A stretch of 64,000 nucleotides of DNA from JAMXLO01 sp963812475 (GCA_963812475.1 CAWEVI010000005.1:62001-126000), one strand, 5' to 3'; shown: positions 16,350-25,601, numbered from the stretch's first letter. The notes: a model not told the origin generated them from the sequence alone. Program-made: numbers and translations.

Positions 16350-17396
16350 CGGCCAGTCGAGTTCGGGCAAGCGCAAGAGCGGCACCTGGCGCATCGAGAG
16401 GGTACGATACTGCAAAGTGAGCGGAACCTCCACGTCTGGGGGGCCGCCATCCTCCGGCGTATGCGCGAGCAGCGACAGCACCGCCTTCGCCGCCGTGGCA
16501 GCAGACCTGCTGATCACACCGTGCGCCGCCAGCGCGTCGAGTGTCTCGGCGTAACCGACCACGCGGGCATTGCCTGTCCCCATTGGCTGCAATTGCTCGT
16601 CGAGCGCCAGTGTCGCACTGGCAGTAAGATCCAGCGGACCCCAGTTGATCGCCAGTCGCTCAATTCCCAGCGTGCCGCCTCCATCCCGCCACGCCGTCGC
16701 ACGTTCCCCCATGGCGGGAGTGCGCGGCATGGGTCCGTCCAACGCTCCTTGCAGCGACAGGCTGGATATCCGCGAGCCGAGCGACCGGCCGTAGGAAGCC
16801 GGCAGACCAACCGCCTCGGCATTGAACAAAAATCCCAGTGCGACCTCTCCCGCCTGCGCCGCGGGTTTGAAGTCCAGGTGCAGGTCGAGCGACCCGATCG
16901 TCAGGCTGGCAGCAGCGTCACCGCTGGCCGGCGTGCCAGCGCGCACATCATGCGCGATAACAACGGCCGAGCGTGGTGGGGCATCCCGCTCCAACGGCAG
17001 CGTCATGCGCAACAGGGTGGCGGTGTAGGGGATCTCCGGTCCGGCCGCGAGGCGCAGACGCTGCATACCTTGCGATGCAATTTCCAACAGCCCCGGTCGG
17101 AGCAGAACGGTTCGCAGCACCAACCGATCGGTCTTCCAGGCCACGCCACCAGGAATATCGGGGTCGCCACCCTGAAGCGAAACCTCCGGGACGGTAAGGG
17201 TGGCCGTGAGCGGCCACCCGCCACGCGCCGGCTGACCCATCGTCGCCGTCCAACCCGATGCTCGCCACTCGGCCACCCAGGCGGCGAAGCCGTCGTCGAG
17301 ATTGCGCTCCGCCAGATGCCAATAGAGTGTGTCGGCGGCCACCAGCAGCAGCGGAGTGGCGATCAAAACGATCCAGAGCCTCCGTCGACGCCGCAT
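16347..17396 (-). CDS. DUF2125 periplasmic/membrane-anchored protein
   Basis: 349 residues with a basic N-terminus and one anchor helix (LWIVLIATPLLLVAADTLYW), then a large beta-rich exported domain containing RGGWPLTATLTVPEVSL and ASLTIGSLDLHLDF. Layout and the ARGGWPLTA-type motif match DUF2125, a widespread alphaproteobacterial family of unknown function; many members resemble AsmA/DUF748-like envelope proteins. It stands alone between the cyd operon and plsC. The start is the first ATG before the hydrophobic segment. Confidence 0.78.
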   Translation of the reverse strand: MRRRRRLWIVLIATPLLLVAADTLYWHLAERNLDDGFAAWVAEWRASGWTATMGQPARGGWPLTATLTVPEVSLQGGDPDIPGGVAWKTDRLVLRTVLLRPGLLEIASQGMQRLRLAAGPEIPYTATLLRMTLPLERDAPPRSAVVIAHDVRAGTPASGDAAASLTIGSLDLHLDFKPAAQAGEVALGFLFNAEAVGLPASYGRSLGSRISSLSLQGALDGPMPRTPAMGERATAWRDGGGTLGIERLAINWGPLDLTASATLALDEQLQPMGTGNARVVGYAETLDALAAHGVISRSAATAAKAVLSLLAHTPEDGGPPDVEVPLTLQYRTLSMRQVPLLRLPELDWP

Positions 17397-17571
17397 CTTC
17401 CCCTGCCCCGGACCCGAACCGCGCTTATAGGCAACGGCGCCGGCAAGGCAAACGGGTTGCTATCCCCATGGCGAGGCGCCCCTGCCCATAAACCCCATAT
17501 GATTTAGAGGCTTGTGCAAATTCAATCACTTAAGAATGCAGTCTGGCTTGGCATGTCAGCCGGTCAAGCAA

Positions 17572-18300
17572 TTAGCCCACAGAGTTTTCCACAGGGTCCC
17601 CCGTTGGATAGACCTCAGTTCGCAACGCCGATTCCAGACGCCGCATGAGTTCGTCACGCCGGAATCCGGTCGGGATCGGCTCGAGTACGTGAATGTGGAT
17701 CGTACCGGGTCGCTTGCGGAATGCCCTGCGGCCCCAGCAGAAGCCGGAATCGGTCACCACCGGAGTAACCGGCAAGCCGGTGCGCGCCGCCAGCGCAGCC
17801 ACGCCGGGCTGCAACGGCAACAGGGAACCGGCCTCGGCCCTGGTGCCCTCGGGGAAGATCACGATCTGGCGGTCTTCGCGCACCGCCCGTTCGGCCTCGC
17901 GCATCAGACCGCGCATCGCTGATGCCCCGCCCGAGCGATCGACCGCGATCATGCCGGTTGATTGCACCAGCGGGCCGAACAGCGGAATCCGCAGCAGTTC
18001 CTGCTTCAGCACGTAGCAACAGCGCGGCACCAGAACGAGCCAGACGATGGTATCGAAAGCCGACTGGTGGGCCGAGGCGATCAGCATCGGCCCTGCCCTG
18101 CGCAGCCGCTCACGGCCGATAATCTGGACGTGGACGCCGCAGATCACGCGAAGTCCGCCAACCACGACGTGTGCCCACAGCCTCGCCACATCCAGCGCCC
18201 GATGTCTCGCGATCAGCCGCACCGCCGTGCCGAACAGCGTCAGCACGAACGTCGCCGCAAAGAAGAACACATTGAACAGCAGCGAGCGAAGCAGGCTCAT
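17572..18300 (-). CDS. plsC: 1-acyl-sn-glycerol-3-phosphate acyltransferase
   Basis: Adds the second acyl chain to lysophosphatidic acid at the inner membrane. 242 residues with a hydrophobic N-terminus, the catalytic HX4D motif in ASAHQSAFDT, the substrate-binding FPEGTR in IVIFPEGTRAEAG and LPVTPVV. The ATG overlaps the stop of the ydcF-like gene (ATGA). It is last in the ftsE-ftsX-ydcF-plsC operon, an arrangement I know from alphaproteobacteria. Confidence 0.93.
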   Translation of the reverse strand: MSLLRSLLFNVFFFAATFVLTLFGTAVRLIARHRALDVARLWAHVVVGGLRVICGVHVQIIGRERLRRAGPMLIASAHQSAFDTIVWLVLVPRCCYVLKQELLRIPLFGPLVQSTGMIAVDRSGGASAMRGLMREAERAVREDRQIVIFPEGTRAEAGSLLPLQPGVAALAARTGLPVTPVVTDSGFCWGRRAFRKRPGTIHIHVLEPIPTGFRRDELMRRLESALRTEVYPTGDPVENSVG

Positions 18301-18896
18301 CCGGCGTGGCCGACGCGCTGCGCAGGGGCTTCGCGTGGCGGGATCACCGCGGTGAGGCCGACCTGGGTGGCCAGGTACTTGACGTATTCCTCGGCGATCA
18401 GCCGCAGCGGCACGGCGGGATATCCCGTGCGTTCCGGCGGCAGGACAGGAAGCGGGTACAGCGCCACGTCCGGTAACGCGCGACTCAGTTCGGCCAGAGC
18501 GCGAGGCATGTGGTAGGCGGCGGTCACCACGAGCAACGAGTGGATCTCGTTCGCTCTGGCCCACGCGGCCGTCTCCTGCGCATTCCCGCGCGTGGTCGTC
18601 GCGCTGCGTCCCAGCGTGACGCGGGAGGCCAGCGGCAACGGATCGACACCGGCGCGAGGCGCCAGTTCGGCAAGCTCCGCTCCCCCGCCGATGCCCGAAA
18701 GCAGCAGCTTGTCGCCGCGTTGCTCGGCGAGCAGCCGCAGCGCTGTTTCGACACGATCCGCACCGCCGGTGAACGCCACGATGCCGTCCGAATGCGGCGG
18801 TACCTGCCCGGCGCGACCCGCGATTTGCACGAACCATGCGAAGCCGATGACCCATACCAGCAGAGCAACCAGCAGGCCGATCCCCAGCGCCTTCAT
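18297..18896 (-). CDS. YdcF/DUF218-family membrane protein
   Basis: 199 residues: one N-terminal membrane helix (IGLLVALLVWVIGFAWFV), then DGIVAFTGGADRVETALRLL, LLLSGIGGG, SATTTRGNAQETAAWA and LLVVTAAYHMPRALAE, the classic DUF218 blocks. Related SanA/ElyC proteins affect envelope integrity; the fold binds nucleotides or lipid-linked sugars, but no reaction is established. The frame is open far upstream, yet this ATG, overlapping the ftsX stop, is where homology starts. Confidence 0.87.
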   Translation of the reverse strand: MKALGIGLLVALLVWVIGFAWFVQIAGRAGQVPPHSDGIVAFTGGADRVETALRLLAEQRGDKLLLSGIGGGAELAELAPRAGVDPLPLASRVTLGRSATTTRGNAQETAAWARANEIHSLLVVTAAYHMPRALAELSRALPDVALYPLPVLPPERTGYPAVPLRLIAEEYVKYLATQVGLTAVIPPREAPAQRVGHAG

Positions 18897-19828
18897 GGCA
18901 GACGCCGCAGCCATCGACGTACCGTACCCTGGGCGGTGGCGAAACCGATCGCAGCCGCGGCAGCCGGCAAACCCGGCAGCGCTAGCCATAGCGTCGCCGG
19001 CAGTGTGGCCAGAACTTCGTTTGGCGAGATCACATCCTGCGCACTGCCCATGAACGGCGCTGCCAGGCTGGCCAGTGTGAGCAGTACCGGCAGAGCCACC
19101 ACGGCCCCGACGGCGCCCCCGATCGCGGCCAACAGCGTGGCGCGCCGGGCGAAGCGCGTTGCAATATAGCCGTCGGTGGCGCCCAGGCCGTGGACGATCT
19201 CGATCGCCTCCCGACGCGCCACGAGGCCGCTGCGGGTGGCGACCGCGATCACCGCTGCGGCCACGGCGGCCACCAGCAGCAGGGCAACCCCGGCACAGGC
19301 CTGAAGACTGCGCGCCAGCACGGCCAGCCGTCTGATCCAGACGCCATGGCTCTCCACCAGGGTGCCAGGTGCCACCGCATCCAACCGGGCGGCCAGCGGG
19401 CCGAGCTCCAGCCCGGCATCCGCCAGACGGACCGCAATCACGGCCGGCAATGGCAATGCCAGCCGCTCCGCTCCGCTGCCCAGCCAGGGGCGAAGCAGTT
19501 CCGCCAGTTCGTCGTCGCTGAGAGGACGCGCCTCCGCGATGCCAGGAGTGCCGGCGAGCAAAGCGACGACACGGTCGAGTCGCGAACCGGCGCCCTGTGC
19601 CGTCGGTTCCTTCGGCTGCGGCACCTGCACCGTAAGGGCCGCTCCGGCGCCTTGCTGCCAATGACGCGCGAGCGACGCCGCTCCGACCCAACCGCCCAGC
19701 GCCAAGGCCGCGAGGACAGCCATTGCCGCCACCAGGAACGGCAACATCCGATCGGAGATGGCCCGGCGCAGGCCCAGCTCGTCGAAGCCGGCGGGCCGCA
19801 GCAGATGGCGTGGGCGAAGGGCGGCCAT
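18893..19828 (-). CDS. ftsX: Cell division ABC-transporter-like permease FtsX
   Basis: Membrane partner of FtsE that activates peptidoglycan hydrolases at the division site. 311 residues: helix 1 (LPFLVAAMAVLAALALGGWV), a periplasmic domain of about 110 residues, then three helices, with the FtsX-type IEIVHGLGATDGYIATRFARRA cytoplasmic segment between helices 2 and 3. It starts three bases after the ftsE stop and ends in an ATGA overlap with the ydcF-like gene. Confidence 0.9.
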   Translation of the reverse strand: MAALRPRHLLRPAGFDELGLRRAISDRMLPFLVAAMAVLAALALGGWVGAASLARHWQQGAGAALTVQVPQPKEPTAQGAGSRLDRVVALLAGTPGIAEARPLSDDELAELLRPWLGSGAERLALPLPAVIAVRLADAGLELGPLAARLDAVAPGTLVESHGVWIRRLAVLARSLQACAGVALLLVAAVAAAVIAVATRSGLVARREAIEIVHGLGATDGYIATRFARRATLLAAIGGAVGAVVALPVLLTLASLAAPFMGSAQDVISPNEVLATLPATLWLALPGLPAAAAAIGFATAQGTVRRWLRRLP

Positions 19829-19831
19829 CTG

Positions 19832-20518
19832 CTAGTGCAGGTCCGCCAGGCGGCCGCGCTCGAGGCGCAGCGCCGGTGACGGGTGACGCCCGACCAGTGC
19901 GTCGTTGTGGGTGGCGACCACGATCGTGGTGCCGAGACGGTTCAGCTCCTTGAACAACTGCATCAGCCGCTCCGCCTGCGCATCGTCGAGGTTGCCGGTG
20001 GGTTCATCAGCCAGCAGCAGGTTGGGCCGATTGATCACCGCCCGCGCGATCGCCACGCGCTGCTGTTCGCCACCGGACAGAGCGGCCGGCCGCGCGCCCG
20101 CCTGTTTCGCCAAGCCGACCCAGCGCAGCATTTCGCCGACATCAGCCTTGATCTGCCCTTCGGGCCGGCCGGCGATCCGCAGCGGCAATGCGACATTGTC
20201 GAATGCGGACAGATGCGGCAGCAGCCGGAAGTCTTGAAATACCACGCCGATTCGCCTCCGCAACCGCGGCAATCTGCGGCGCTCCGCCGTGTCGATGTCC
20301 ATGCCAAGGATGGATAGTTTTCCGCGGGTTGGACGCACCGCGAGATACATCAGCCGCAGCATGCTGGTCTTGCCTGCGCCCGATGCGCCGAGCAGCCATC
20401 GAAACGCACCGTCCGGCAGAACGAAGCTGAGATCGTGCAGCACTTCCGGGCCGCCCGCGTCATGATGGCCTTGGCCCGCACGGCCGTATCGGAGCCCCAC
20501 TTCATCGAATCGAACCAT
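19832..20518 (-). CDS. ftsE: Cell division ATP-binding protein FtsE
   Basis: ABC-type ATPase of the FtsEX divisome complex. 228 residues with Walker A GASGAGKTSM, the Q-loop region VFQDFRLLPHLSAFDNVALP, signature LSGGEQQRVAIARA and Walker B LLLADEPTGNLD. It is the first gene of the ftsE-ftsX-ydcF-plsC operon and is divergent from a zinc-ribbon membrane protein gene across 136 bp. Confidence 0.95.
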   Translation of the reverse strand: MVRFDEVGLRYGRAGQGHHDAGGPEVLHDLSFVLPDGAFRWLLGASGAGKTSMLRLMYLAVRPTRGKLSILGMDIDTAERRRLPRLRRRIGVVFQDFRLLPHLSAFDNVALPLRIAGRPEGQIKADVGEMLRWVGLAKQAGARPAALSGGEQQRVAIARAVINRPNLLLADEPTGNLDDAQAERLMQLFKELNRLGTTIVVATHNDALVGRHPSPALRLERGRLADLH

Positions 20519-20654
20519 GCGAAAGCCCGCTGTGGCCGCTGCATCCTTCTTGCCATTCCGCGCGGCGCGCCGGAAGCATGATGCGCCATTGCCTCATGAT
20601 CAGCGGTCCAGCACCATCCGTCGGAGCACTCATGCTGTCGGAGTGGCTGAACGC

Positions 20655-21116
20655 ATGCGCATCGTCTGCCCGGCCTGTTCGGCCGCCTATGAAGTGCCGG
20701 ACTCGCTGCTCACGGCCGGCCGAAACGTGCGTTGCGCGCGTTGCGGCAACGAATGGATGCCGGTGCAGGCTGCTACCGTCGAGCGGGAATCCGAATTGGC
20801 ACCGATGGAGGCTCCGCCATCGGACTTCAGCGAGCCCGTGGCGATCGCCGCCCCGCAGGCGCCTGTCAGGGATGCCACGCCCATCGCTGAACCGTCACCG
20901 CGGCCATCATCCGCGATGGATCGGTTGGCGGTACAGTCGGCCCCGCCATCGTCGCGCCTACGGTTGCACCTGGCCTGGCTCGCAAGTCTGGTACTGATCG
21001 CCCTGTTTTGCATCGCCGCATATGCATGGCGCGCCGATATCGTCGAGGTTTGGCCGCCAAGTGCCCGTATGTACGCGGCATTTGGCATGCGACCGCCGCC
21101 GGGTCGAGCCCAGTAG
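20655..21116 (+). CDS. MJ0042-type zinc-ribbon membrane protein
   Basis: 153 residues. The N-terminus MRIVCPACSAAYEVPDSLL ... VRCARCGNEW has two CxxC pairs about 20 residues apart, the MJ0042 zinc-finger pattern. A Pro/Ala-rich linker follows, then one membrane helix (LAWLASLVLIALFCIAAYAW) near the C-terminus. Such proteins commonly lie opposite ftsE in alphaproteobacteria; the role is unknown. The frame is open upstream, but the zinc ribbon begins at this ATG. Confidence 0.8.
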   Translation: MRIVCPACSAAYEVPDSLLTAGRNVRCARCGNEWMPVQAATVERESELAPMEAPPSDFSEPVAIAAPQAPVRDATPIAEPSPRPSSAMDRLAVQSAPPSSRLRLHLAWLASLVLIALFCIAAYAWRADIVEVWPPSARMYAAFGMRPPPGRAQ

Positions 21117-21136
21117 ACTGATCCACCGCATCGAAA

Positions 21137-22348
21137 TCACCGACTGTTGTAGTAATAGTCGTCGCCGTAGCGCTGCGGTTGCGGTGGACGGGCAACGGGC
21201 TGTGGCGGGGCTGCGAACGTCGGGCCCTGGTCCGCCTGGGCAACCGCCAGATTGATGTACCGAATCGCGTGGAGCACGTCACCGGCGCCCAACATGCTGA
21301 GCGCCTCGGCAACCTGACCGGCCGCGACGCTTCCGCTGGCGGAGGCGTCCTCGGATGGATTGACCGGCCGGAACACGAGTTGCACCTGCGCCTGTTCCAG
21401 CAACTGGCGCGCGTCGTCGGTGCGGCCAGCCGCCAATGCGCTGCGTGCATCCACCAGGCGTTGCCGCGGCGACGTGACGCGCGGCTGATCCAAGGCAACC
21501 TGTGCTCTATCGCCACGCGAAAGTGTGTCCGACCGCGAAGATGCATCGCCCCGTGACGGGGCTTCGCGCCGGAGGCGCGTCAGCACCGCCTCCCGAGCAT
21601 CGGGTTCAGACGGCGCAGGCTTCACCATGGCCTGGGAGGACCTGGGCGGCGCGGCGACAGGCGGACGAGCCGGCGGCAATACCTTCACTTCCTGTTGAGC
21701 ATCGGGACGCGGCCTCTCCTGAACCTGCCGAACTTCGGGCTCGGCAGACGCCGGCTTGGCCGACGGCTGCGCCGGGCCGGGCGGCGAGGCTACCGGTTCC
21801 GGCGTCGGCAGAACCTTAATCTCCGCAGGCGGCTCGACATGCTGGTTCTGCTGTGACGCCGTCACCGGCGCACGTTTGCTCTGCTCCTCGGTGCTCCACT
21901 GTTCGGCCGCACGCCGCTGTGAGGCTTCCGCCTCGCGCTGCGCCTGCAACTTGACCTGCTCCAACGCGGCAGCCTGATCCTCCGCGCGCTGCTGGCGCAG
22001 ATCGTCGAGTTCGCGCCGTGCCTGATCGGCCTGTGCCCGCAGGGCCGCGGTATCCTGGGTCGCCTGAGCGAGCCTCGCCTCCAGTTGCTGAAGCTGCTGC
22101 AGGGCATCGTGCTGGCGCTGGGACACGTTGGCGTCGGTCCCCGATGCAGAAGTCCCTCTCGATGGCGCCTCCACCGGCTGCATGGCAGGCGACGCGGATT
22201 GCACAGGCTTCAGCTCCGCCTGGGTAGCTGCGACGTGGGAGGTCGGATGCAGGTCAGGCAATATCGTCGTGGGATCGCCGTACGAGCCCAGAAACAATAG
22301 TGCCAGCCCGCCGACGGTGCCCAATCCAGCCAGCAAGAAGCGCCACAT
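21137..22348 (-). CDS. Membrane-anchored coiled-coil protein
   Basis: 403 residues: N-terminal anchor (MWRFLLAGLGTVGGLALLFLG), a Gln/Ala/Glu-rich coiled coil around residues 75-160 (LQQLQQLEARLAQ, LDDLRQQRAED), a Pro-rich middle with repeated EIKVLP and EVKVLPP motifs, and a C-terminal helical region (RQRLVDARSALAAGRTDDAR, GDVLHAIRYINLAVAQA) ending in a Tyr-rich YGDDYYYNSR tail. AAAGGGAG lies before this ATG; a GTG or ATG farther up would disrupt the signal anchor. Family not recognised. Probably an envelope protein facing the periplasm. Confidence 0.75.
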   Translation of the reverse strand: MWRFLLAGLGTVGGLALLFLGSYGDPTTILPDLHPTSHVAATQAELKPVQSASPAMQPVEAPSRGTSASGTDANVSQRQHDALQQLQQLEARLAQATQDTAALRAQADQARRELDDLRQQRAEDQAAALEQVKLQAQREAEASQRRAAEQWSTEEQSKRAPVTASQQNQHVEPPAEIKVLPTPEPVASPPGPAQPSAKPASAEPEVRQVQERPRPDAQQEVKVLPPARPPVAAPPRSSQAMVKPAPSEPDAREAVLTRLRREAPSRGDASSRSDTLSRGDRAQVALDQPRVTSPRQRLVDARSALAAGRTDDARQLLEQAQVQLVFRPVNPSEDASASGSVAAGQVAEALSMLGAGDVLHAIRYINLAVAQADQGPTFAAPPQPVARPPQPQRYGDDYYYNSR

Positions 22349-22670
22349 GTGGCTCCCTTTCGGCACGATGGCGATCGACACGCTCTGCCACGCTAACACA
22401 TAAGACATCGCACATCTCGGTCAATCGGCATTTGCCGATCCAACAGGGACAGCGTCGCATTGCGCCGCAGTATCGGCGATCGGGATTCTCAACAAAACCT
22501 GAGCAGCGATTGCAGAATTATTTCAAATCACACTTCATCTTTTCGCGAATGTCGCCGTCTTGATAATACCCTTCGTCTATCAAGCTCGTGTCATTTGTCT
22601 TGCAAGCGCTCTCTTTCCGCCACAGGTGCGATGAACAAGTGCACACTTTCAGCACCGGGAGATATCAGTC
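22349..22670. other. Spacer between the coiled-coil gene and the ECF sigma gene
   Basis: 322 bp with no gene. It contains the dyad ATCGGCA-TT-TGCCGAT (22424-22439), a possible operator for the leftward gene, and an AT-rich stretch around 22495-22600 that probably holds the sigma-factor promoter. No clear -35/-10 pair or GGAAC-type ECF box was found. Confidence 0.5.
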
Positions 22671-23162
22671 ATGGCAAAAGAATTCCAGGAGCAATTGATC
22701 GAATTCCTGCCGAAGATGCGCATCTGGGCGTTGGCGCTCACGCGGAATCGAGCCGCCGCTGAAGACCTTGCGCAGGATGTCGCAACGAAAGCTCTGGTTG
22801 CGCGCGACTGCTTCACACCTGGCACCAATTTCTCGGCCTGGGTCCATCGCATCATGATCAATCATTTTATCAGCGGCGTGCGAAACAAGCGCGAATTCAC
22901 CGACATGGATACCATCCCGGAAGTAGCGGTCCAGGCGCCTCATGAAGACCGAACAGCGCTACGGGAACTGGGCTGGGCGGTCGACAGGCTGCCCCCTGAT
23001 CAGCGCGAGGCACTGTTCATGATCGTGCTGCAGGAAAAGTCCTACGAGACCGCCGCCGAGGCGACGGGATGTGCGATCGGTACGTTGAAAAGTCGGGTGC
23101 ATCGCGCACGTGTGCAACTCCGCGCATACCTCACCGGCGAGGAAACACCCAAGGCGGCTTGA
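22671..23162 (+). CDS. ECF sigma factor
   Basis: 163 residues with sigma region 2 (residues about 8-75: LPKMRIWALALTRNRAAAED, DLAQDVATKAL, FSAWVHRIMINHFI) and region 4 (about 105-155: LPPDQREALFMIVLQEKSYETA, GTLKSRVHRARVQLRAYL). GGGAG precedes the ATG. It resembles small EcfG/RpoE-like factors of alphaproteobacteria. No anti-sigma, NepR or PhyR-like gene lies beside it. It converges with egtD, with only seven bases between stops. Confidence 0.88.
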   Translation: MAKEFQEQLIEFLPKMRIWALALTRNRAAAEDLAQDVATKALVARDCFTPGTNFSAWVHRIMINHFISGVRNKREFTDMDTIPEVAVQAPHEDRTALRELGWAVDRLPPDQREALFMIVLQEKSYETAAEATGCAIGTLKSRVHRARVQLRAYLTGEETPKAA

Positions 23163-23169
23163 TGGGACC

Positions 23170-24147
23170 TCAGGGGCCGCGCCGCGGCTCCAGCAGGTGC
23201 AAGGAATACAATTGCGCCGGATCAGTCCAAAGTTCGGCAGTGTGCCAGCCGGACTTTTCGGCGAGCGCTGCAAAGTGCTCCGGCGCATACTTGTAGCTGT
23301 TCTCGGTGTGGATCGTCTCCCCGCGCGCGAACAGGATAGTTTGACCGGCAATTGAAACCATCTGCTCCCGAAGGCTGACCAGGTGCATCTCTATCCGGCT
23401 CTGCGCACCATTCCAAACGGCACGATGAGCGAAGCTGTCAACATCGAAATCAGCGTTAGCGTCGCGATTCAGGCGGACCAGCAGGTTACGGTTGAACGCA
23501 GCCGTGACGCCGTCCGCATCGTCGTAGGCAGGCAGCAAAATTGCCGGATCCTTGCGTAAGTCGACACCGACGAGAAATGATGAGTGTGCGCCGAGTGTCT
23601 CGCGCGCCTGCCGCAGGAAGCGATGCACGTCGGGCGGATCCAGATTGCCAATCGTGGAGCCCGGAAAAAAACCGAGCCGCGCCAAAGAGGAAACGTCCGC
23701 AGGCAGTTCCATCGGATCCATGAAGTCCGCCGGTAACGCGCATACTCGCAGCTCCGGTCTACTTTGCCGCAGCCGCTTCCGCATTTGTTCCAGTGCGGGC
23801 ACCGCAACGTCGATCGGCACATAGAACTGAAAGACCCAATCACCCGTACGGTCCCGCTCGCGCAACAGGAATTCGGCCTTCGCCTCGTCACTGGCGCCGT
23901 ATTCGATCAGCACGGCCGGTCCGGGTAATTCGGCTGCGAGGCGCGGCGCGACATCCGCCAGCAACGCCAGTTCGGTGCGGGTCAGGTAGTACTCCGGCAG
24001 TTCCGTTATACTTGCAAACAGGCGACAACCTTCCTCGTCATAGAACAACTTCGCCGGCAGGGTCTTCTGCGGCAGTGACAGACCAGATATCGCCGCATCC
24101 GCCACACTGCTTGCCGCCGCCGGCATCAGGGCGGTGTAATCAGGCAT
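23170..24147 (-). CDS. egtD: L-histidine N(alpha)-methyltransferase
   Basis: Trimethylates histidine to hercynine in ergothioneine synthesis. 325 residues with LPAKLFYDEEGCRLFASITELPEYYLTRTE (family block, residues about 30-59, conserved FYDxxGSxLFexIxxLpEYYlTRtE form), LIEYGASDEAK as the SAM loop and FFPGSTIGNLDP. AAGGAAAGC precedes the ATG. It follows egtB by 15 bp on one transcript. Downstream it meets the ECF sigma gene end to end. Confidence 0.93.
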   Translation of the reverse strand: MPDYTALMPAAASSVADAAISGLSLPQKTLPAKLFYDEEGCRLFASITELPEYYLTRTELALLADVAPRLAAELPGPAVLIEYGASDEAKAEFLLRERDRTGDWVFQFYVPIDVAVPALEQMRKRLRQSRPELRVCALPADFMDPMELPADVSSLARLGFFPGSTIGNLDPPDVHRFLRQARETLGAHSSFLVGVDLRKDPAILLPAYDDADGVTAAFNRNLLVRLNRDANADFDVDSFAHRAVWNGAQSRIEMHLVSLREQMVSIAGQTILFARGETIHTENSYKYAPEHFAALAEKSGWHTAELWTDPAQLYSLHLLEPRRGP

Positions 24148-24162
24148 GAGCTGCTTTCCTTG

Positions 24163-25365
24163 TCAGATGTCGCGTGCCAGACGCACGCCACTGAACTGCC
24201 AGCGCTTGTCCGGGTGGAAGAAATTCCGGTAGCTGCGTCGCACATGGCTTGCCGGCGTGGCAAGCGAGGCACCACGCAGCACCATCTGATTGATCATGAA
24301 CTTGCCGTTGTACTCACCCACGGCACCGGGTGCCGGGCGGTAGCCGGGATAGGGACGATAGGCGCTCGCCGTCCATTGCCACACATGACTGGTCAATTCA
24401 TCGACATCGGGAGACGCGCTTGCAAATTCCCACTCTGCCTCGGTCGGCAATCGCGCGCCGGCCCACCGCGCGTAGGCATCGGCCTCATACCAGTTGACGT
24501 GCCGCACCGGCGCATCAGGATCAAGCGGTTCGAGACCACGCAGCCCCATCTGCCACCACACGCCATCCAACTCTCGCCAGTATAACGGATTGGACCAGTC
24601 ACCCGCTTGTCGGCTTGCCCAACCGTCCGACATCCAAATGGTCGCCGTGCGGTAGCCGCCGTCAGCGATGAATGCCAGCCAGTCACCGTTGCGCACCAGG
24701 CGCGAGGCGATCCGATAGGGCGGCAGATATACCGGATGCGCCGGCGTCTCGTTGTCGAAGCAAAAGCCCGCGTGGTCGTGACCGATCCGTACCAATCCGC
24801 CTTCACAATCGACGAAGCGCGTGGGACCCGGAGCGCCCACCGGTTCCTCCCATTGCGGCAGCACCGGCGGCGCGAGCGGATTTTGCGCGAAGGCGTGGAG
24901 CATGTCGGTCAGCAGAAGCTCTTGATGCTGTTGCTCATGTTGCAGGCCAAGTTCGATCAGCTCGGCTGCCGCACATGGTGTGCAATCGAAAAGCTGCATC
25001 ATCGCAGCATCGACATGTTTGCGGTAGGCGCGGACGCGCTCAGCTGAAGGCCGTGTCAGCAGACCGCGGTTGGGACGCGGATGTCGCGGTCCCATCGCTT
25101 CATAATAGGAGTTGAACAGATAGCCGAAATCGCTGTCGTACACTCGATATTCTGGCAGGAACCGACACAATACGAACTGTTCGAAGAACCACGTCGTGTG
25201 CGCCTGGTGCCACTTTGCGGGACTTGCATCGGGCATCGACTGGACGCATTGATCTTCATCGCTCAGAGACGCAGCGAGACGCTCTGTAAAGGCGCGAATG
25301 TCCACATAGCGTTGCGCTATCGTCGAGGTGTCGACAAGACGCGCCGCCGTAGCCAGTTCGTTCAT
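24163..25365 (-). CDS. egtB: Ergothioneine biosynthesis sulfoxide synthase EgtB
   Basis: Non-haem iron enzyme that joins hercynine to a thiol substrate (cysteine or gamma-glutamylcysteine) through a sulfoxide. 400 residues: N-terminal DinB-like domain with iron ligands His53 (AKWHQAHTTWFFE), His143 and His147 (LQHEQQHQE), and a C-terminal FGE-sulfatase-like domain (VRHVNWYEADAYARWAG, RLPTEAEWEFA, VWQWTASAY, SYRNFFHPDKRWQFSGVRLA). GGGAG precedes the ATG; upstream in-frame starts are not conserved. No egtA, egtC or egtE is present. Confidence 0.93.
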   Translation of the reverse strand: MNELATAARLVDTSTIAQRYVDIRAFTERLAASLSDEDQCVQSMPDASPAKWHQAHTTWFFEQFVLCRFLPEYRVYDSDFGYLFNSYYEAMGPRHPRPNRGLLTRPSAERVRAYRKHVDAAMMQLFDCTPCAAAELIELGLQHEQQHQELLLTDMLHAFAQNPLAPPVLPQWEEPVGAPGPTRFVDCEGGLVRIGHDHAGFCFDNETPAHPVYLPPYRIASRLVRNGDWLAFIADGGYRTATIWMSDGWASRQAGDWSNPLYWRELDGVWWQMGLRGLEPLDPDAPVRHVNWYEADAYARWAGARLPTEAEWEFASASPDVDELTSHVWQWTASAYRPYPGYRPAPGAVGEYNGKFMINQMVLRGASLATPASHVRRSYRNFFHPDKRWQFSGVRLARDI

Positions 25366-25601
25366 GGCATTCTCCCGCCGTTGAACGGCGACAGCCCCAG
25401 GCAGTTCGGGCCATCGCCCCTCATCATTCGTTGTCGGCGTTGAAGCGCTCCCCCCGAGCGTGCCAGCGCGGGCCACCGCGGAACGCGATGTCCGCCGGGA
25501 TTATGGCAGCCTTCATTCCCTGCCGGAAGACGGACCGTGTGAACCCCGGCGCCCAAGCCGTGTTGATGAAGGGAGCCCCCAACGCAGGAGACCGAATTCA
25601 C

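Noticed and set aside
18297..19691. A 464-residue reading of the ydcF-like gene extended into ftsX
   Set aside because: Only the last 199 residues match DUF218; the ATG overlapping the ftsX stop is the natural start.
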